NCBI GenBank assembly: GCA_900474095.1
Contig: UCOA01000011.1
Location: forward strand, 44,035-108,034
Reading direction: 5' to 3'
DNA from: Hyphomicrobiales bacterium
GTDB taxonomy: Bacteria; Pseudomonadota; Alphaproteobacteria; Rhizobiales; Rhizobiaceae
DNA: 64,000 bases
This document shows positions 16,998 through 26,845 of this stretch, one piece after another. Each line of letters opens with the position of its first letter. The stretch's first letter is position 1. The position numbers were made by a program, and so were the translations under genes. The notes beneath the pieces were generated by a model. The model saw nothing but the letters and a program-made list of their open reading frames with translations. It was not told the DNA's origin and did no database searches.

Positions 16998-18461
16998 TCA
17001 TCCTCCTGAAAGACCATCTACGATATTGATATCAAAGTCACCGGATGCCGCGAGCTCTTGCTGTGTAAGAACAATCGCATCTCGCATGAGCCGAGCGAAA
17101 TCGTCAATTTGACTGCGGCTGAGTATCAGCGGAGGGGAAATGATGTTCATGGTCCCCAGCGGCCTGACAATGAGGCCCAGTTCGCCCGAATGCCTTGCAA
17201 TGATGTCACCTACCCCTACGCTGGGGCCAAAGGATTCCTTCGTTGATCGGTCCTTGACGCTTTCCACGCACATCATGAAATGACTGCCTCTCACGTCGCC
17301 CACGATTTCGAGATCGCCTAACTCGCGCATCTTCCGTTCGAAGTAGGAACCTTCTGATTGCACGTGTGCACAGATATTTTCCCGCTCCATCAAAGCGATG
17401 TTCGCCAAAGCGGCAGCACACGCCACGGGATGGCCCGAATAGGTGTAACCGTTAATGAAAGTCGCCTGGGGTTCTGCGTTCACAAGCACGTTGTGGATGC
17501 TGTCAGAGAAGATCAAACCTCCCAATGGCTGATAGCCGGATGTGACCCCTTTTGCAAAGGTGATGATATCAGGTTCAATCCCGAACATCTCTTTTGAAGC
17601 AAACATATATCCGAGCCGGCCGAACGCAGTGATAACCTCGTCGGCTACGTAGAGGATATCGTATTCCTTGCAGAGCTGCCATGTCCGGTAGTTATAGCCA
17701 TCCGGCGGGACTATGACGCCACCCGAACCCAAAATGGGTTCTGCGAAAAAAGCCGCGATGTTTTCCGTACCCAGATCAAGGATGGTGGTCCGCAGCTCAT
17801 CAACGAGAAAATCGCAGAACTCGGACTCGCTCATCCCCTCGGGTCGACGGTAGGGGTTTGGACACGAGACCTGCCGGATGATATCAGTGACGAAACGCAA
17901 ATGCGGGCTGCGTTCCGGTGGATTTCCTCCCATCGAGGCGGTCATAATCGTGCTGCCGTGGTACGCCCTCACGCGCGTCAAAATAAATCGCTTGTCAGGT
18001 TTCCCACGAACACTCTGGTAAAACTGTATCAATCTTACTGCAGAGTCGTTGGCCGTGGATCCCCCGCAGGAGTAAAGGACATGGTTAAGTTCGCCGGGCG
18101 CGAGAGATGCTATCTTTTCTGAAAGGCGGACCGCAGGCACGTTAGCCAACCCGTCGGTGGGGTTGTAGTAAGGTAACTTGCGAGCCTGTTCAGCAATGGC
18201 ATCGCAAATTTCGTCTCGGCCATATCCCATGTTCACGCACCACAGACCACCCATGCCGTCCAGATACCGCCGGCCGGCGGAGTCATAGACGTAAGCGCCC
18301 TCCCCGCCCGTCACAACCAACGAGTTGGTTTCTTTGGCGGAGCGAAAAGTGGGCCACGCATGAGTATAGTGATCGCGGTCTGCGCGCAGGACATCGTCTG
18401 CTTCAATTTCTGGAAGCGCAAATCTATTGTGCGAGCGGCCGGCGACCTCACTGCTGTCCAT
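16998..18461 (-). CDS. Class III (omega) aminotransferase
   Basis: A 487-residue PLP-dependent fold-type I aminotransferase of class III, the omega-amino acid/amine:pyruvate group. The cofactor Asp is about residue 274 (YVADEVITAFGR) and the PLP lysine about 304 (TFAKGVTSGYQPLG). SCGGSTANDSA binds the phosphate, and AYHGST is characteristic. AAGGA lies upstream of the ATG. Such enzymes move an amino group from a terminal amine or omega-amino acid to pyruvate or a similar acceptor. The amidase gene is divergent on the other side of a 515-bp gap. The substrate is unknown but fits the amine theme of the island. Confidence 0.92.
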   Translation of the reverse strand: MDSSEVAGRSHNRFALPEIEADDVLRADRDHYTHAWPTFRSAKETNSLVVTGGEGAYVYDSAGRRYLDGMGGLWCVNMGYGRDEICDAIAEQARKLPYYNPTDGLANVPAVRLSEKIASLAPGELNHVLYSCGGSTANDSAVRLIQFYQSVRGKPDKRFILTRVRAYHGSTIMTASMGGNPPERSPHLRFVTDIIRQVSCPNPYRRPEGMSESEFCDFLVDELRTTILDLGTENIAAFFAEPILGSGGVIVPPDGYNYRTWQLCKEYDILYVADEVITAFGRLGYMFASKEMFGIEPDIITFAKGVTSGYQPLGGLIFSDSIHNVLVNAEPQATFINGYTYSGHPVACAAALANIALMERENICAHVQSEGSYFERKMRELGDLEIVGDVRGSHFMMCVESVKDRSTKESFGPSVGVGDIIARHSGELGLIVRPLGTMNIISPPLILSRSQIDDFARLMRDAIVLTQQELAASGDFDINIVDGLSGG

Positions 18462-18976
18462 GATTCATTCCTTCTGCCTGTTTCCGAGAGAGGAAGAGCG
18501 TTGGTAAACGGCCTGTCTTATCGAGGATGAACGCCATCTGTGAGGGCAAATTCAGCGGCACTCACATCCCAATGAGAAACGATAGCGCTCCCGATCGTGG
18601 CAGACTATCGCCACGGTCCGAACCAATATTCGGCCAATCCTAGGCCCATCAACCAGAGTGACAAGATTAACGATCCGGTGCCGGTCAGGACGAAATGGCC
18701 GCAAGGGATTTAATAGCCGAACAGCAGAACGGCAGATCGCTGTCTGCAAGATCTCCAACGCGAAAAATTTTACGACGGCGATAGGATTGATCTGCCGGTT
18801 GACGGTGGGAAAGAAGTGGGCGCGGTTTTTGCCTTGTCCGATTGTCCGAAATCGGTTGATTTGCACTGATTTTGCGCCTTGTCCAAAACAATCTTCGCTG
18901 ATTTCGGCTGGCAAGAGAACCAGGCAAGCGCGTAGTGTGCGGAAAACAAATATCATCGGTCAGGGACTGATTTTCC
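18462..18976. promoter_or_regulatory. Divergent region, aminotransferase and amidase
   Basis: A 515-bp non-coding region between divergent genes. Close to the amidase, TTGTCC occurs three times within 18834-18893, twice inside longer repeats beginning TTTTGC. An imperfect repeat CCGAT-N8-ATCGG overlaps the first pair. These are candidate regulator sites. Open frames on both strands here show no family features. Confidence 0.4.
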
Positions 18977-20410
18977 ATGAGTGCTATAACCGATTTGAAT
19001 GCGATAGAGTTGATGTCAGCGATCCGCTCGCGAGACGTAAGCTGTGTTCAAATCATGGAATCCTATCTTGAGCGGATTTCAAAACTAAACCCCGGACTGA
19101 ATGCGATCGTCTCGTTTCGCGACAATGACGAACTAATCGCGGAAGCCCGCAAAGCTGATCAAATTAAGTCGAGTGATGAGTCGATTGGCCTACTGCATGG
19201 CTTTCCGATCGCGATCAAAGACACCAGCGAAACGAAGGGTATTCGAACAACATTCGGCTCACCGATATATGCTGACTACATTCCGGAAAAAGACGCCATT
19301 TTCGTAGAGCGGCTGAAGCGGTCGGGCGCTATCATAATTGGCAAAACCAACATCCCCGAATTTGCGCTGGGATCACAAACCTTCAACCCTGTCTTTGGCG
19401 TCACTCGAAACGCTTACGACGGCACCAAAACAGCCGGGGGAAGCAGCGGCGGAGCCGCAGTGTCACTGGCCGCCCGCCTGCAGGTCGTCGCCGACGGCAG
19501 CGATCACGGTGGCTCCCTGCGCAATCCTGCGGCATTCAACAATGTATTTGCCCTTCGCCCATCGATTGGCCGAATTCCGACGGAGGATGTCAATCCGTTC
19601 AGTCCGAGCATGACTGTGAACGGGCCGATGGCTAGGACTGTCGAAGACTTGGCCCTGCTGCTTTCGGTCATGTCTGGATATGATAGTCGAGCACCCCTTT
19701 CGATAAAGGAAGACCCCATACAGTTTACCGCGGGCCTGGACCGCGATTTCCATGGGCTAAGGATCGCATGGCTTGGCGACCTCGGAGGTCATTTGCCGAT
19801 CGACCGGGAAGTGTTGCGGTTGTGCGAAAATGCGCTGCAGGTTTTCAGAAACCTTGGATGCACGGTGGAAGCCGCGTTTCCCTCGTTCGCCTACGAGGGT
19901 CTTTGGCAAAATTGGGTTTCAATCCGCTCCTGGGGCATCACTGACTGGCTGAAACCACGTTACCAGGACGAGGCAAGACGGGAGTTGCTCAAGCCAGAAG
20001 CCATATGGGAGATTGAACGCGGCATGTCGGTCACGAGCGACGAACTTCAAAGGGCGTACGCCGGGCGCGGGGACTGGTACAGAACACTACGGAGCTTTAT
20101 GGAAATGTACGATTATGTGCTCTTGCCTTCTGCTCAGATATTCCCGTTTGCATCGGACATCCGCTGGCCAAGCCAAATCAACGGTAAATTCATGGACAGC
20201 TATCATCGCTGGATGGAGGTCGTCGTCCCCATCACAATGTCCGGATGTCCTGCCCTCAACGTCCCCGTGGGTTTCAGCGATATGGGCCTTCCCACGGGGA
20301 TGCAGATCGTCGGGCGTAACCACCAAGAATTTGGTTGCCTGCAACTGGCAGCGGCTTACGATCGCGAGACGAGGTGGGTGCAGCGCTTTCCTCCTCAAGT
20401 AGACGGATAA
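18977..20410 (+). CDS. Amidase (amidase-signature family)
   Basis: A 477-residue amidase-signature enzyme. The catalytic triad is recognisable: Lys81 in PIAIKD, cis-Ser in GGSSGGAA (about 156-157) and the nucleophilic Ser180 in GSDHGGSLR. The common form of the last motif has D/T-x-GGSIR, so HGGSLR is a mild variant. CAGGGA precedes the ATG. Members hydrolyse carboxamides to acid plus ammonia or amine. In this context it may open a lactam or amide intermediate in nitrogen-compound degradation. It stands alone on the plus strand, divergent from the aminotransferase. Confidence 0.9.
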   Translation: MSAITDLNAIELMSAIRSRDVSCVQIMESYLERISKLNPGLNAIVSFRDNDELIAEARKADQIKSSDESIGLLHGFPIAIKDTSETKGIRTTFGSPIYADYIPEKDAIFVERLKRSGAIIIGKTNIPEFALGSQTFNPVFGVTRNAYDGTKTAGGSSGGAAVSLAARLQVVADGSDHGGSLRNPAAFNNVFALRPSIGRIPTEDVNPFSPSMTVNGPMARTVEDLALLLSVMSGYDSRAPLSIKEDPIQFTAGLDRDFHGLRIAWLGDLGGHLPIDREVLRLCENALQVFRNLGCTVEAAFPSFAYEGLWQNWVSIRSWGITDWLKPRYQDEARRELLKPEAIWEIERGMSVTSDELQRAYAGRGDWYRTLRSFMEMYDYVLLPSAQIFPFASDIRWPSQINGKFMDSYHRWMEVVVPITMSGCPALNVPVGFSDMGLPTGMQIVGRNHQEFGCLQLAAAYDRETRWVQRFPPQVDG

Positions 20411-21074
20411 CAGCCCACCGTCAGTTCGACCGGCCGATCGGTGAGGGAACCGGTCCGCTTACCTGACCAGGGTGACGTCCCTGTTGCGGATGCTGGTCAA
20501 GCGCTGCATTACGGGGATTAGTTCTCAGGTGAATGCACGCCGCCAACAGAGCGGGCGAAGCGCAAGTTTCATCATGAAAAGGTAAGCATCATTTAACGCC
20601 CGCTATTCACTGGGCGTTTCCGGGCTCGGAAAACCAGAGGTAAAGAGGTAACGCCACTGATGCTGAAGATTGTTCCTATCAAAAAGAGGAAGCCAACGCT
20701 GCAAGCAACGTGAGACCAGGAATTGCTCCGATGAAACACCAGTAGAAGATTGAGTGCCGGGATTCGCGCGTTTCACTTCTTGACCTCTGAAGAGGGCAAA
20801 GTTCATTTCTAACGAAACGCTCAGCGAGGGAAAAGTCGAAGTCCATCTGTGCCCCCTACAATCCACTTTTGAGGACAGATGACTTGAGAATAGTCGGCCA
20901 TCCCGGCCTCAAGATTGCTTCAGAAATGAGATGCCAATTTAGCAAACCTACGTCGAGATTTGTGTAAAATTTTCCGAACTTTGGTTCGGTTCTAGGTGAG
21001 GTGAATGGTTGCTTTTCATCAGTAAAGTGATCCTGTAAGCCGCCAACGACGAACTAGGCGACGGTTTCAACTTA
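20411..21074. other. Gap between amidase and hydrolase genes
   Basis: A 664-bp stretch with no clear conserved gene. It contains a 7-bp hairpin AACGCCC-N10-GGGCGTT at 20595-20618, followed by TTTCC on the plus strand, which may end the amidase transcript. It also contains the possible small open frame at 20679-20846. The right part (20900-21060) is more A/T rich and shows nothing I recognise. Confidence 0.4.
20679..20846 (-). CDS. Possible small membrane peptide
   Basis: A 55-codon minus-strand frame with ATG 20846 and GGGGG five bases upstream. The predicted peptide has a charged first half (MDFDFSLAERFVRNEL) and a hydrophobic second half (FIGAIPGLTLLAALASSF), as in single-span membrane peptides. 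I recognise no family. It stands alone between convergent genes and could be a gene remnant or chance. Confidence 0.25.
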   Translation of the reverse strand: MDFDFSLAERFVRNELCPLQRSRSETRESRHSIFYWCFIGAIPGLTLLAALASSF

Positions 21075-21941
21075 CTAGGGGCGGAGCACCTCGGGTTCTT
21101 TGCAGTAAGATCGCAAGCGGCCAGAAAGAAATGATTCAATTTTCTGTGCGAGCATGTCTGCGACTACCCAATGAGGAGCGTGCCCTGATCCCGCGACCGG
21201 TAGAAAAATAGCATTCGGGTGCGCATTGATCAGATCGTCCTGATCGGACCGCCTAAAGGCCCGATCTTGATCACCCCAAATAATCAAGAGTTCAGATTGA
21301 ATGAGGTGCTGGATGTGCGAGAGATCAGTGATGCTCAGCGCTTGCAAAACTGAACGCCACACATGCCGTGGTGTCTTCGATACCTCCCAACGGGACAGAT
21401 GGTCAAACTCAGCATTAACGTATAGCGCGTCGCGGCACCATTCGCTTATAAATTCATCTTGCGGATCGAGCGGGAAACGGAGCGGAGATATCTTCTCCCA
21501 TAGTAGTTCTCCAGGGCCTGCTGGCGCTCGCACACCAGATGCCACCAGTATCAATTTGTCGACTTTATCGGGGAAAAAGGCGGCAAGAGCCTGGGCGATC
21601 AGCGAACCGAGCGAGTGCCCAATGACATCGACCCGGTCGATTTCTAACCTGTCCAGAAACTCAGACATCTCCCTTGCTAGTTGATCGACAGCGTAGCCAG
21701 ATTCGGGTGAGCTACTGTCGCCGTGCCCACGGAGATCAATTGCGATTAGCCGCCGGTTTGGTAACAAGCCTGCTAGAGATGACCAGGTTCGAGACGTATC
21801 CGTAAAACCATGAATCATGAGAAGCGGCTTTCCCGGATCATCCCCGATTTCGATGTAGGCGAGATCGATCTCGTCGAAAAGTCGCATGCGTTTTTTTTGC
21901 TCAATCCATTGAGACTGTGAAGGAATATGGATTTCCGACAT
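21075..21941 (-). CDS. Alpha/beta hydrolase
   Basis: A 288-residue alpha/beta-fold hydrolase. The oxyanion HGFT is near residue 45, the nucleophile elbow GHSLGS is present, the acid Asp is in WGDQDRAF and the His is in SGHAPHW near the C-terminus. ATG 21941 was chosen because upstream sequence lacks homology; AGGACA is a weak ribosome site. It is the last gene of a six-gene minus-strand run from the Rieske oxygenase, 55 bp after the dehydrogenase at 21997. It may hydrolyse an ester, lactone or C-C bond in that pathway. The exact reaction cannot be assigned. Confidence 0.85.
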   Translation of the reverse strand: MSEIHIPSQSQWIEQKKRMRLFDEIDLAYIEIGDDPGKPLLMIHGFTDTSRTWSSLAGLLPNRRLIAIDLRGHGDSSSPESGYAVDQLAREMSEFLDRLEIDRVDVIGHSLGSLIAQALAAFFPDKVDKLILVASGVRAPAGPGELLWEKISPLRFPLDPQDEFISEWCRDALYVNAEFDHLSRWEVSKTPRHVWRSVLQALSITDLSHIQHLIQSELLIIWGDQDRAFRRSDQDDLINAHPNAIFLPVAGSGHAPHWVVADMLAQKIESFLSGRLRSYCKEPEVLRP

Positions 21942-21996
21942 TTTAAACGTGTGTCCTGAACTTAACGTCCGCGTTGGGACATCAGGCCTATGGCGA

Positions 21997-23061
21997 CTAC
22001 AGAGCAGCCACGACCGCTGATGCAATTTCATCCGTGGTGGCAGAACCACCCTGATCACGGCCTTTGAATTTCCCTGACGACGTCGTCGATTCAATTGCCG
22101 AGAGCATAGCCATTCCCGCTGAAAACTCGCCCAGATGTTCAAGCATCAGTGCGCCGGACCAAATGGCTGCCAGCGGGTTAGCGATGCCTTGTCCCGCGAT
22201 GTCAGGCGCTGAGCCGTGGACCGGTTCGAACATCGAGGGCACACCGCCGGCCGGATTGATGTTTGCTGATGCTGCGAAGCCAAGACCGCCCTGTATTGCT
22301 GCGCCAAGGTCAGTCAATATATCTCCAAAGAGGTTGGATCCCACAACAACGTCAAGGGTTTCAGGCTGCATCACAAAGCGAGCTGCGATAGCATCGATAT
22401 GGTAGCGCGTTACTTCGACATTGGGATAGTCAGAAGCCACTTCTCGGGTGACTTCGTCCCAGAAAACCATTGAATGTCTCTGCGCGTTGGACTTCGTTAC
22501 GGACGCCAGCTTCCCGCTGCGTTTCTGCGCCTGCTCGAAACCGTACCGCAGTATTCGTTCAACCCCGCGGCGCGTGAATATTGACGTCTCCACCGCGACT
22601 TCGTCTGCGGTACCAACATGAACCCTTCCGCCTGCACCGCTGTATTCGCCTTCAGTATTTTCGCGAATGCAGAGAATGTCAAAGTGCTCTTTTTTGAGCG
22701 GGCCAGAGGTGCCTGGAAGCAGTTTGTGCGGTCTGGCATTTACATAGAGGTCGAAAGCTTTGCGGATTGGCAAGAGCAAACCATGAAGTGAAATAGCATC
22801 AGGCACCTGCTCGGGCCAACCGACGGCACCGAGCAATATTGAATCAAACTTTCGAAGCGTTTCGATGCCATCATCAGGCATCATTTTGCCTGTCCTCTCA
22901 TAATACTGGCAGGACCAATCAAAGGACTCCGAAACAAGTTTGAAGCCAAATTTATCTGAAACGGCATTCAATACTCGCCATGCGGCGCCAATCACCTCGA
23001 TTCCGACACCGTCACCGGGGATGAGAGCTATCTTATACTCTTTCGTTACCTTATCCATCAT
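21997..23061 (-). CDS. Tartrate/isopropylmalate-type NAD dehydrogenase
   Basis: A 354-residue member of the isocitrate/isopropylmalate dehydrogenase superfamily. It has IPGDGVG at the N-terminus, RENTEGEYSG, the SVTKSNAQRHS lysine region, VVGSNLFGDILTDLGA metal-binding aspartates and EPVHGSAPDIAGQGIANP. Loop sequences such as QVPDAISLHGLLLPIRK fit the tartrate dehydrogenase/decarboxylase and D-malate dehydrogenase branch (TtuC/DmlA) better than LeuB. The ATG overlaps the stop of the aldehyde dehydrogenase gene (TAATG). It would oxidatively decarboxylate a 2-hydroxy dicarboxylate in the same pathway as its neighbours. Confidence 0.88.
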   Translation of the reverse strand: MMDKVTKEYKIALIPGDGVGIEVIGAAWRVLNAVSDKFGFKLVSESFDWSCQYYERTGKMMPDDGIETLRKFDSILLGAVGWPEQVPDAISLHGLLLPIRKAFDLYVNARPHKLLPGTSGPLKKEHFDILCIRENTEGEYSGAGGRVHVGTADEVAVETSIFTRRGVERILRYGFEQAQKRSGKLASVTKSNAQRHSMVFWDEVTREVASDYPNVEVTRYHIDAIAARFVMQPETLDVVVGSNLFGDILTDLGAAIQGGLGFAASANINPAGGVPSMFEPVHGSAPDIAGQGIANPLAAIWSGALMLEHLGEFSAGMAMLSAIESTTSSGKFKGRDQGGSATTDEIASAVVAAL

Positions 23062-24515
23062 TACAGCCCTAATCCACCGACGCAGATGTATTTCACATCC
23101 ATGTAGTCATCGAGACCGTACTTTGAACCTTCCCTTCCAAACCCCGATTCCTTGACCCCGCCAAAGGGTGCAACCTCAGTCGTGATAATGCCTTCATTGA
23201 TACCGACGAGGCCGTATTGAAGCCGTTCAGAAACGCGAAACGCTCGCCCGAGATCCTGGGTGTAAAAATAGGCTGCAAGCCCGAACTCCGTGTCGTTGGC
23301 GAGGGTTACGGCTTCTTCTTCAGTGTCAAATCTGAAAACAGGTGCGATCGGGCCGAAAATTTCTTCGCGAGCGAAATTCATGGATGCCGTTGCGTCGGCC
23401 AGTACGGTTGCCTCGAAGAAGCGTTGGCCTCGTTCATGACGTCTGCCCCCGGTAACAATACGCCCACCCTTTGACACAGCGTCTCTTAAAAAATCCTCCG
23501 TTTTGGAGACCGCTGCATCGTCCACGAGCGGGCCAAGCGTGACTCCATGCTCAAGTCCCGAACCTATGACGAGCTTGCTTGCGGCAATGGCGAACGCTTC
23601 GACAAACCGTTCATATATTCCACTCTGGACGTAAAGACGGTTCGTACAGACGCATGTTTGACCTGCGTTGCGAAACTTCGCAGCAACTGCCCCCGCAACA
23701 GCGCGGTCGAGATCGGCGTCATCGAAAACGACGAAGGGCGCGTTACCTCCGAGTTCCATCGAGACTTTCTTGACAGTGTCAGCAGCTTGCTTGAGAAGCG
23801 TCTTGCCAACAGATGTCGAGCCAGTGAAGGTGATTTTCTTTACGAGATGATTGGTCGTAAGCTCGCCACCTATCTCCCGAGCTTTGCCTGTTACGATGTT
23901 GATGACGCCGGCAGGAATGCCGACTTGCTCAGCGAGCATACCCCAGGCGAGACCAGAATACGGTGTTTGACTTGCGGGCTTCGCAACAATAGTGCAACCG
24001 GCCGCTAGGGCTGGGCCGATCTTGCGAGCCAACATGGATGAGGGAAAATTCCAAGGTGTAATGGCTCCGACCACGCCCACTGGGCTCTTCGTGACCATGA
24101 TCCTGCGGTCGCGCCAGGGCGAAGGGATGGTGTCTCCGTAAGCACGACGGGCTTCCTCCGCGAACCAAAGAAGGTAGGCCGCGCTCATCCCGACCTCACC
24201 TCGAGCTTCAGCAAGGGGTTTGCCCTGTTCCCGTGTCAGGAGCTCAGCGAGATAGTCCTGATTGTCGAGAATGGCTGCCGACAGATTGCGAAGCAAGACC
24301 GCCCGCTCTGCGGCCGTTGTTTGGCTAAATGTCTCGAATGCAGAAGACGCTGCGTCGATCGCCCGTTTGGTTTCGCCAGCACCGGCGTTGGGTACAGATC
24401 CGACTGTTTCTCCCGTCGCTGGGTCGATCACGTTGAGGGTTTCGCCACTATCAGCGTCTATCCATTGGCCACCAACGAGTATCTTCTCTTGCCGAAAATC
24501 ATTCCACGAGCCCAT
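23061..24515 (-). CDS. Succinate-semialdehyde dehydrogenase-like ALDH
   Basis: A 484-residue aldehyde dehydrogenase resembling GabD. Glu254 lies in MELGGNAP, Cys288 in NAGQTCVC, and ITPWNFPSSM and FGGVKESGFGREGS are typical of NAD(P)-dependent succinate- or glutarate-semialdehyde dehydrogenases. The open frame begins earlier, but ATG 24515 has a GGAGGA four bases upstream, so I start there. It lies between an iron-type alcohol dehydrogenase and the tartrate-type dehydrogenase in one operon. A hydroxy-acid to semialdehyde to dicarboxylate sequence is plausible for the pair. Confidence 0.9.
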   Translation of the reverse strand: MGSWNDFRQEKILVGGQWIDADSGETLNVIDPATGETVGSVPNAGAGETKRAIDAASSAFETFSQTTAAERAVLLRNLSAAILDNQDYLAELLTREQGKPLAEARGEVGMSAAYLLWFAEEARRAYGDTIPSPWRDRRIMVTKSPVGVVGAITPWNFPSSMLARKIGPALAAGCTIVAKPASQTPYSGLAWGMLAEQVGIPAGVINIVTGKAREIGGELTTNHLVKKITFTGSTSVGKTLLKQAADTVKKVSMELGGNAPFVVFDDADLDRAVAGAVAAKFRNAGQTCVCTNRLYVQSGIYERFVEAFAIAASKLVIGSGLEHGVTLGPLVDDAAVSKTEDFLRDAVSKGGRIVTGGRRHERGQRFFEATVLADATASMNFAREEIFGPIAPVFRFDTEEEAVTLANDTEFGLAAYFYTQDLGRAFRVSERLQYGLVGINEGIITTEVAPFGGVKESGFGREGSKYGLDDYMDVKYICVGGLGL

Positions 24516-24624
24516 CAGGTCCTCCATCCATTTCAATCAAACATGCCAAGGGCAGGTACGTGCTAGGTGCCGGCCGCTGCTTTGCGCGAAAAGCAAGCAA
24601 GCACGCACCTGGTTTTCTGAAGTG

Positions 24625-25791
24625 TTAGGCATCACGAACTGTGCCAGTCATAGCGTTGTCGAAGATGTTCAGGGCGAGTTCCTTGGTGAACGGGACTGGA
24701 TTTTCCGGGCCGCAAGAGTCGATCACCGCCATCTCAGCAATCTCGTCTCGCTTGTCCACGGTCACTTTAAGCTCGCTCAACGTATGGGGCACACCCGTCG
24801 TTTTGCGAAGCTCGAGCAGTGCCTTGAGGAATGCATCGAAGCTGCGATCCAATCCGATGTATGCTGCGACGCGGGCGAACTTATCCTCCACAGCGGAGCG
24901 ATTGGCTTGCAGGACGTATGGCAAAAAGACGCCATTCGTCATCCCGTGATGGGTGTCAAACAGTGAGCCTACCGGGTGGGAAAGAGCGTGAACAGCACCC
25001 ATGCCTTTCTGAAATGCTACGGCGCCCATTGCAGCGGCACTCATCAGATGCCCGCGACCTTCGATATCATCTGGATTGGAATAGACTTTGGGAAGGTTTT
25101 CGAAAATAAGTCGGATACCCTCGACCGCAATCGCATCGCACATCGGGTGATAATATGTCGTTGAAAGGGACTCTATGCAGTGCGCCAACGCGTCCATGGC
25201 TGTTCCTACGGTCAACGTTCGTGGAAGGCCGACGCTCAACTCCGGGTCCGCGACGACAGTTTTCGCTCGCATCAACGGGTGAAACACAACTCTTTTTGTG
25301 TGGCTTTGCAGGTCGGTGATCATCGCACCGCGACCGATTTCAGAGCCTGTTCCAGCCGTGGTGGGAACTGTCACGATCGGAGCAATTGCGCTGGCGTCCG
25401 CCTTGTCCCAAAGGCCCTCCAAGAAGTCGTAATCCCAAAGGTTACCCTTCTGTCCCGCCATGAAGGCAATTGTTTTGCCGACGTCTAGAGCGGAACCCCC
25501 TCCAAATGCGACAACGCCATCGTGAGCCCCAGCTTTGAAGGCGGACACGCCGTCTTCGACATTCTGCAAAATTGGATTTGGTCGGATCTCGCAGAAAAGT
25601 GCGGTCTTCAAACCGGCTGACTTCAGGATATCCATCGCTCGCGTGCTAATCGGAAGCTGAGACAAAGCTTTGTCAGTAACAAAGAGAGGGTTTTTCATCC
25701 CGGCTGACCGAACGACTTCGGGTAGCTCGACAATTCTACCCGCGCCGAAACGCACCTCGGTTGGAAAGCTCCAATTTGCTTGAAAATGCAT
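24625..25791 (-). CDS. Iron-containing alcohol dehydrogenase
   Basis: A 388-residue group III alcohol dehydrogenase. GGGSALDVGK and the TVPTTAGTGSE loop bind NAD, and metal ligands are in DALAHCIES and HALSHPVG with a further His in DTHHG. GGAG lies upstream of the ATG. These enzymes interconvert alcohols and aldehydes, and relatives include 4-hydroxybutyrate dehydrogenase and maleylacetate reductase. The adjoining succinate-semialdehyde dehydrogenase-like gene favours a hydroxy-acid substrate, but the specificity is not provable from sequence. Confidence 0.9.
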   Translation of the reverse strand: MHFQANWSFPTEVRFGAGRIVELPEVVRSAGMKNPLFVTDKALSQLPISTRAMDILKSAGLKTALFCEIRPNPILQNVEDGVSAFKAGAHDGVVAFGGGSALDVGKTIAFMAGQKGNLWDYDFLEGLWDKADASAIAPIVTVPTTAGTGSEIGRGAMITDLQSHTKRVVFHPLMRAKTVVADPELSVGLPRTLTVGTAMDALAHCIESLSTTYYHPMCDAIAVEGIRLIFENLPKVYSNPDDIEGRGHLMSAAAMGAVAFQKGMGAVHALSHPVGSLFDTHHGMTNGVFLPYVLQANRSAVEDKFARVAAYIGLDRSFDAFLKALLELRKTTGVPHTLSELKVTVDKRDEIAEMAVIDSCGPENPVPFTKELALNIFDNAMTGTVRDA

Positions 25792-25870
25792 AGTTCGCTC
25801 CAGGACGTTTTTGGCGCAATAGCTGCCGGCTTTAAAGGGTGATGAGATCTGTCGGAACGTTATCCACCCG

Positions 25871-26788
25871 TCAGTGGTCGTCCACCTTAACGATCAGAGG
25901 ATCGAGCCTGTTGGCGAGATCAATACGTCTCAGCTGCTCTTCGACGTCACGCATCAAAATCACCATGGGTGATCTGGGTTCCAGAACCCCTGACTCTGCC
26001 ATTCTAGCAATGTGCTCGAGGGTTTCTGCGGTGAAAATATCAACATCCACCAGCGCTGTGACGGGCTCCGACGGAGGCTTTACCACGTCGCCATTACGGG
26101 AAACATATACGCCCTCCTCACGCAGAAGATGAATACAGTCGGAATATGTGGGAACAGAGCGAAAATCCGCGACAACGTCAAAGGTGGCACCGCGATGATC
26201 TTCGATCGCTCTGATTACCCCGTTCAAGATTCCTGAGGAGAAATCAGAAATGTCACGATGAGCCTGTACCGTTACCTTGGCGTTTCGGCGTTGGGCAAGT
26301 TCAACACTTGCGATACCGACAGGCGTGTCGGCGCCCAGAATCAAGATGGTTTCGTCTGGATAAAGACGTGCCCATGTTAAGACGCGCTCAGCTAAACTGT
26401 AATAGAAGGCCAGTAAAGGCAACGTTTCAGTAGGAACCTCGGCGGAGATCGGGCAGGCGTCGATCGCGTTAACTACTATGAATTCTGCGGCGGCCCCATC
26501 CCGATCAACGCCGAAGAGGCCGCTTGTCCCCTGTCGACTGCCCAACCCGGGATCGACAATCACCAGGTCCCCCAGGCGCCACGCAGGAACATCCTCTCCG
26601 ACCGCAACGATCTTGCCGGCCGCCCCCTTTCCGACTATTCGATCGGTGGGAACAAGCGAAACTGTGACATCGCTGGCATCCAGTGAGAAGGCGTGAACGC
26701 GTATTAGAACCTCGCCCAGTTGGGGCACCGGCATTGGCAGGTCGTGCCGAAGCACGACGCCGTTTCCGGATTTAACCAGTGCCCTCAT
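25871..26788 (-). CDS. MDR-family zinc-type oxidoreductase
   Basis: A 305-residue medium-chain dehydrogenase/reductase protein, somewhat short for the family. It has the GroES-like N-terminal half (LRHDLPMPVPQLGEVLIRVHAFSLDASDV) and a Rossmann half around ILILGADTPVGIASVELA. The usual GAGGVG is changed to GADTPVG, and zinc-ligand cysteines are missing, as in quinone-oxidoreductase-like members. GAAGGG lies upstream of the ATG. It sits between the Rieske oxygenase and the iron alcohol dehydrogenase, spaced 57 and 79 bp, so it is probably in that operon. Substrate unknown. Confidence 0.8.
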   Translation of the reverse strand: MRALVKSGNGVVLRHDLPMPVPQLGEVLIRVHAFSLDASDVTVSLVPTDRIVGKGAAGKIVAVGEDVPAWRLGDLVIVDPGLGSRQGTSGLFGVDRDGAAAEFIVVNAIDACPISAEVPTETLPLLAFYYSLAERVLTWARLYPDETILILGADTPVGIASVELAQRRNAKVTVQAHRDISDFSSGILNGVIRAIEDHRGATFDVVADFRSVPTYSDCIHLLREEGVYVSRNGDVVKPPSEPVTALVDVDIFTAETLEHIARMAESGVLEPRSPMVILMRDVEEQLRRIDLANRLDPLIVKVDDH

Positions 26789-26845
26789 TTAGTTCGTCCC
26801 TTCCATGGTCAACCCGCGGGGTGACGCAATTTCCAATTAAAGATG

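Noticed and set aside
18552..18956. Open frames on both strands before the amidase
   Set aside because: No ribosome sites with supporting features; composition and repeats look non-coding.
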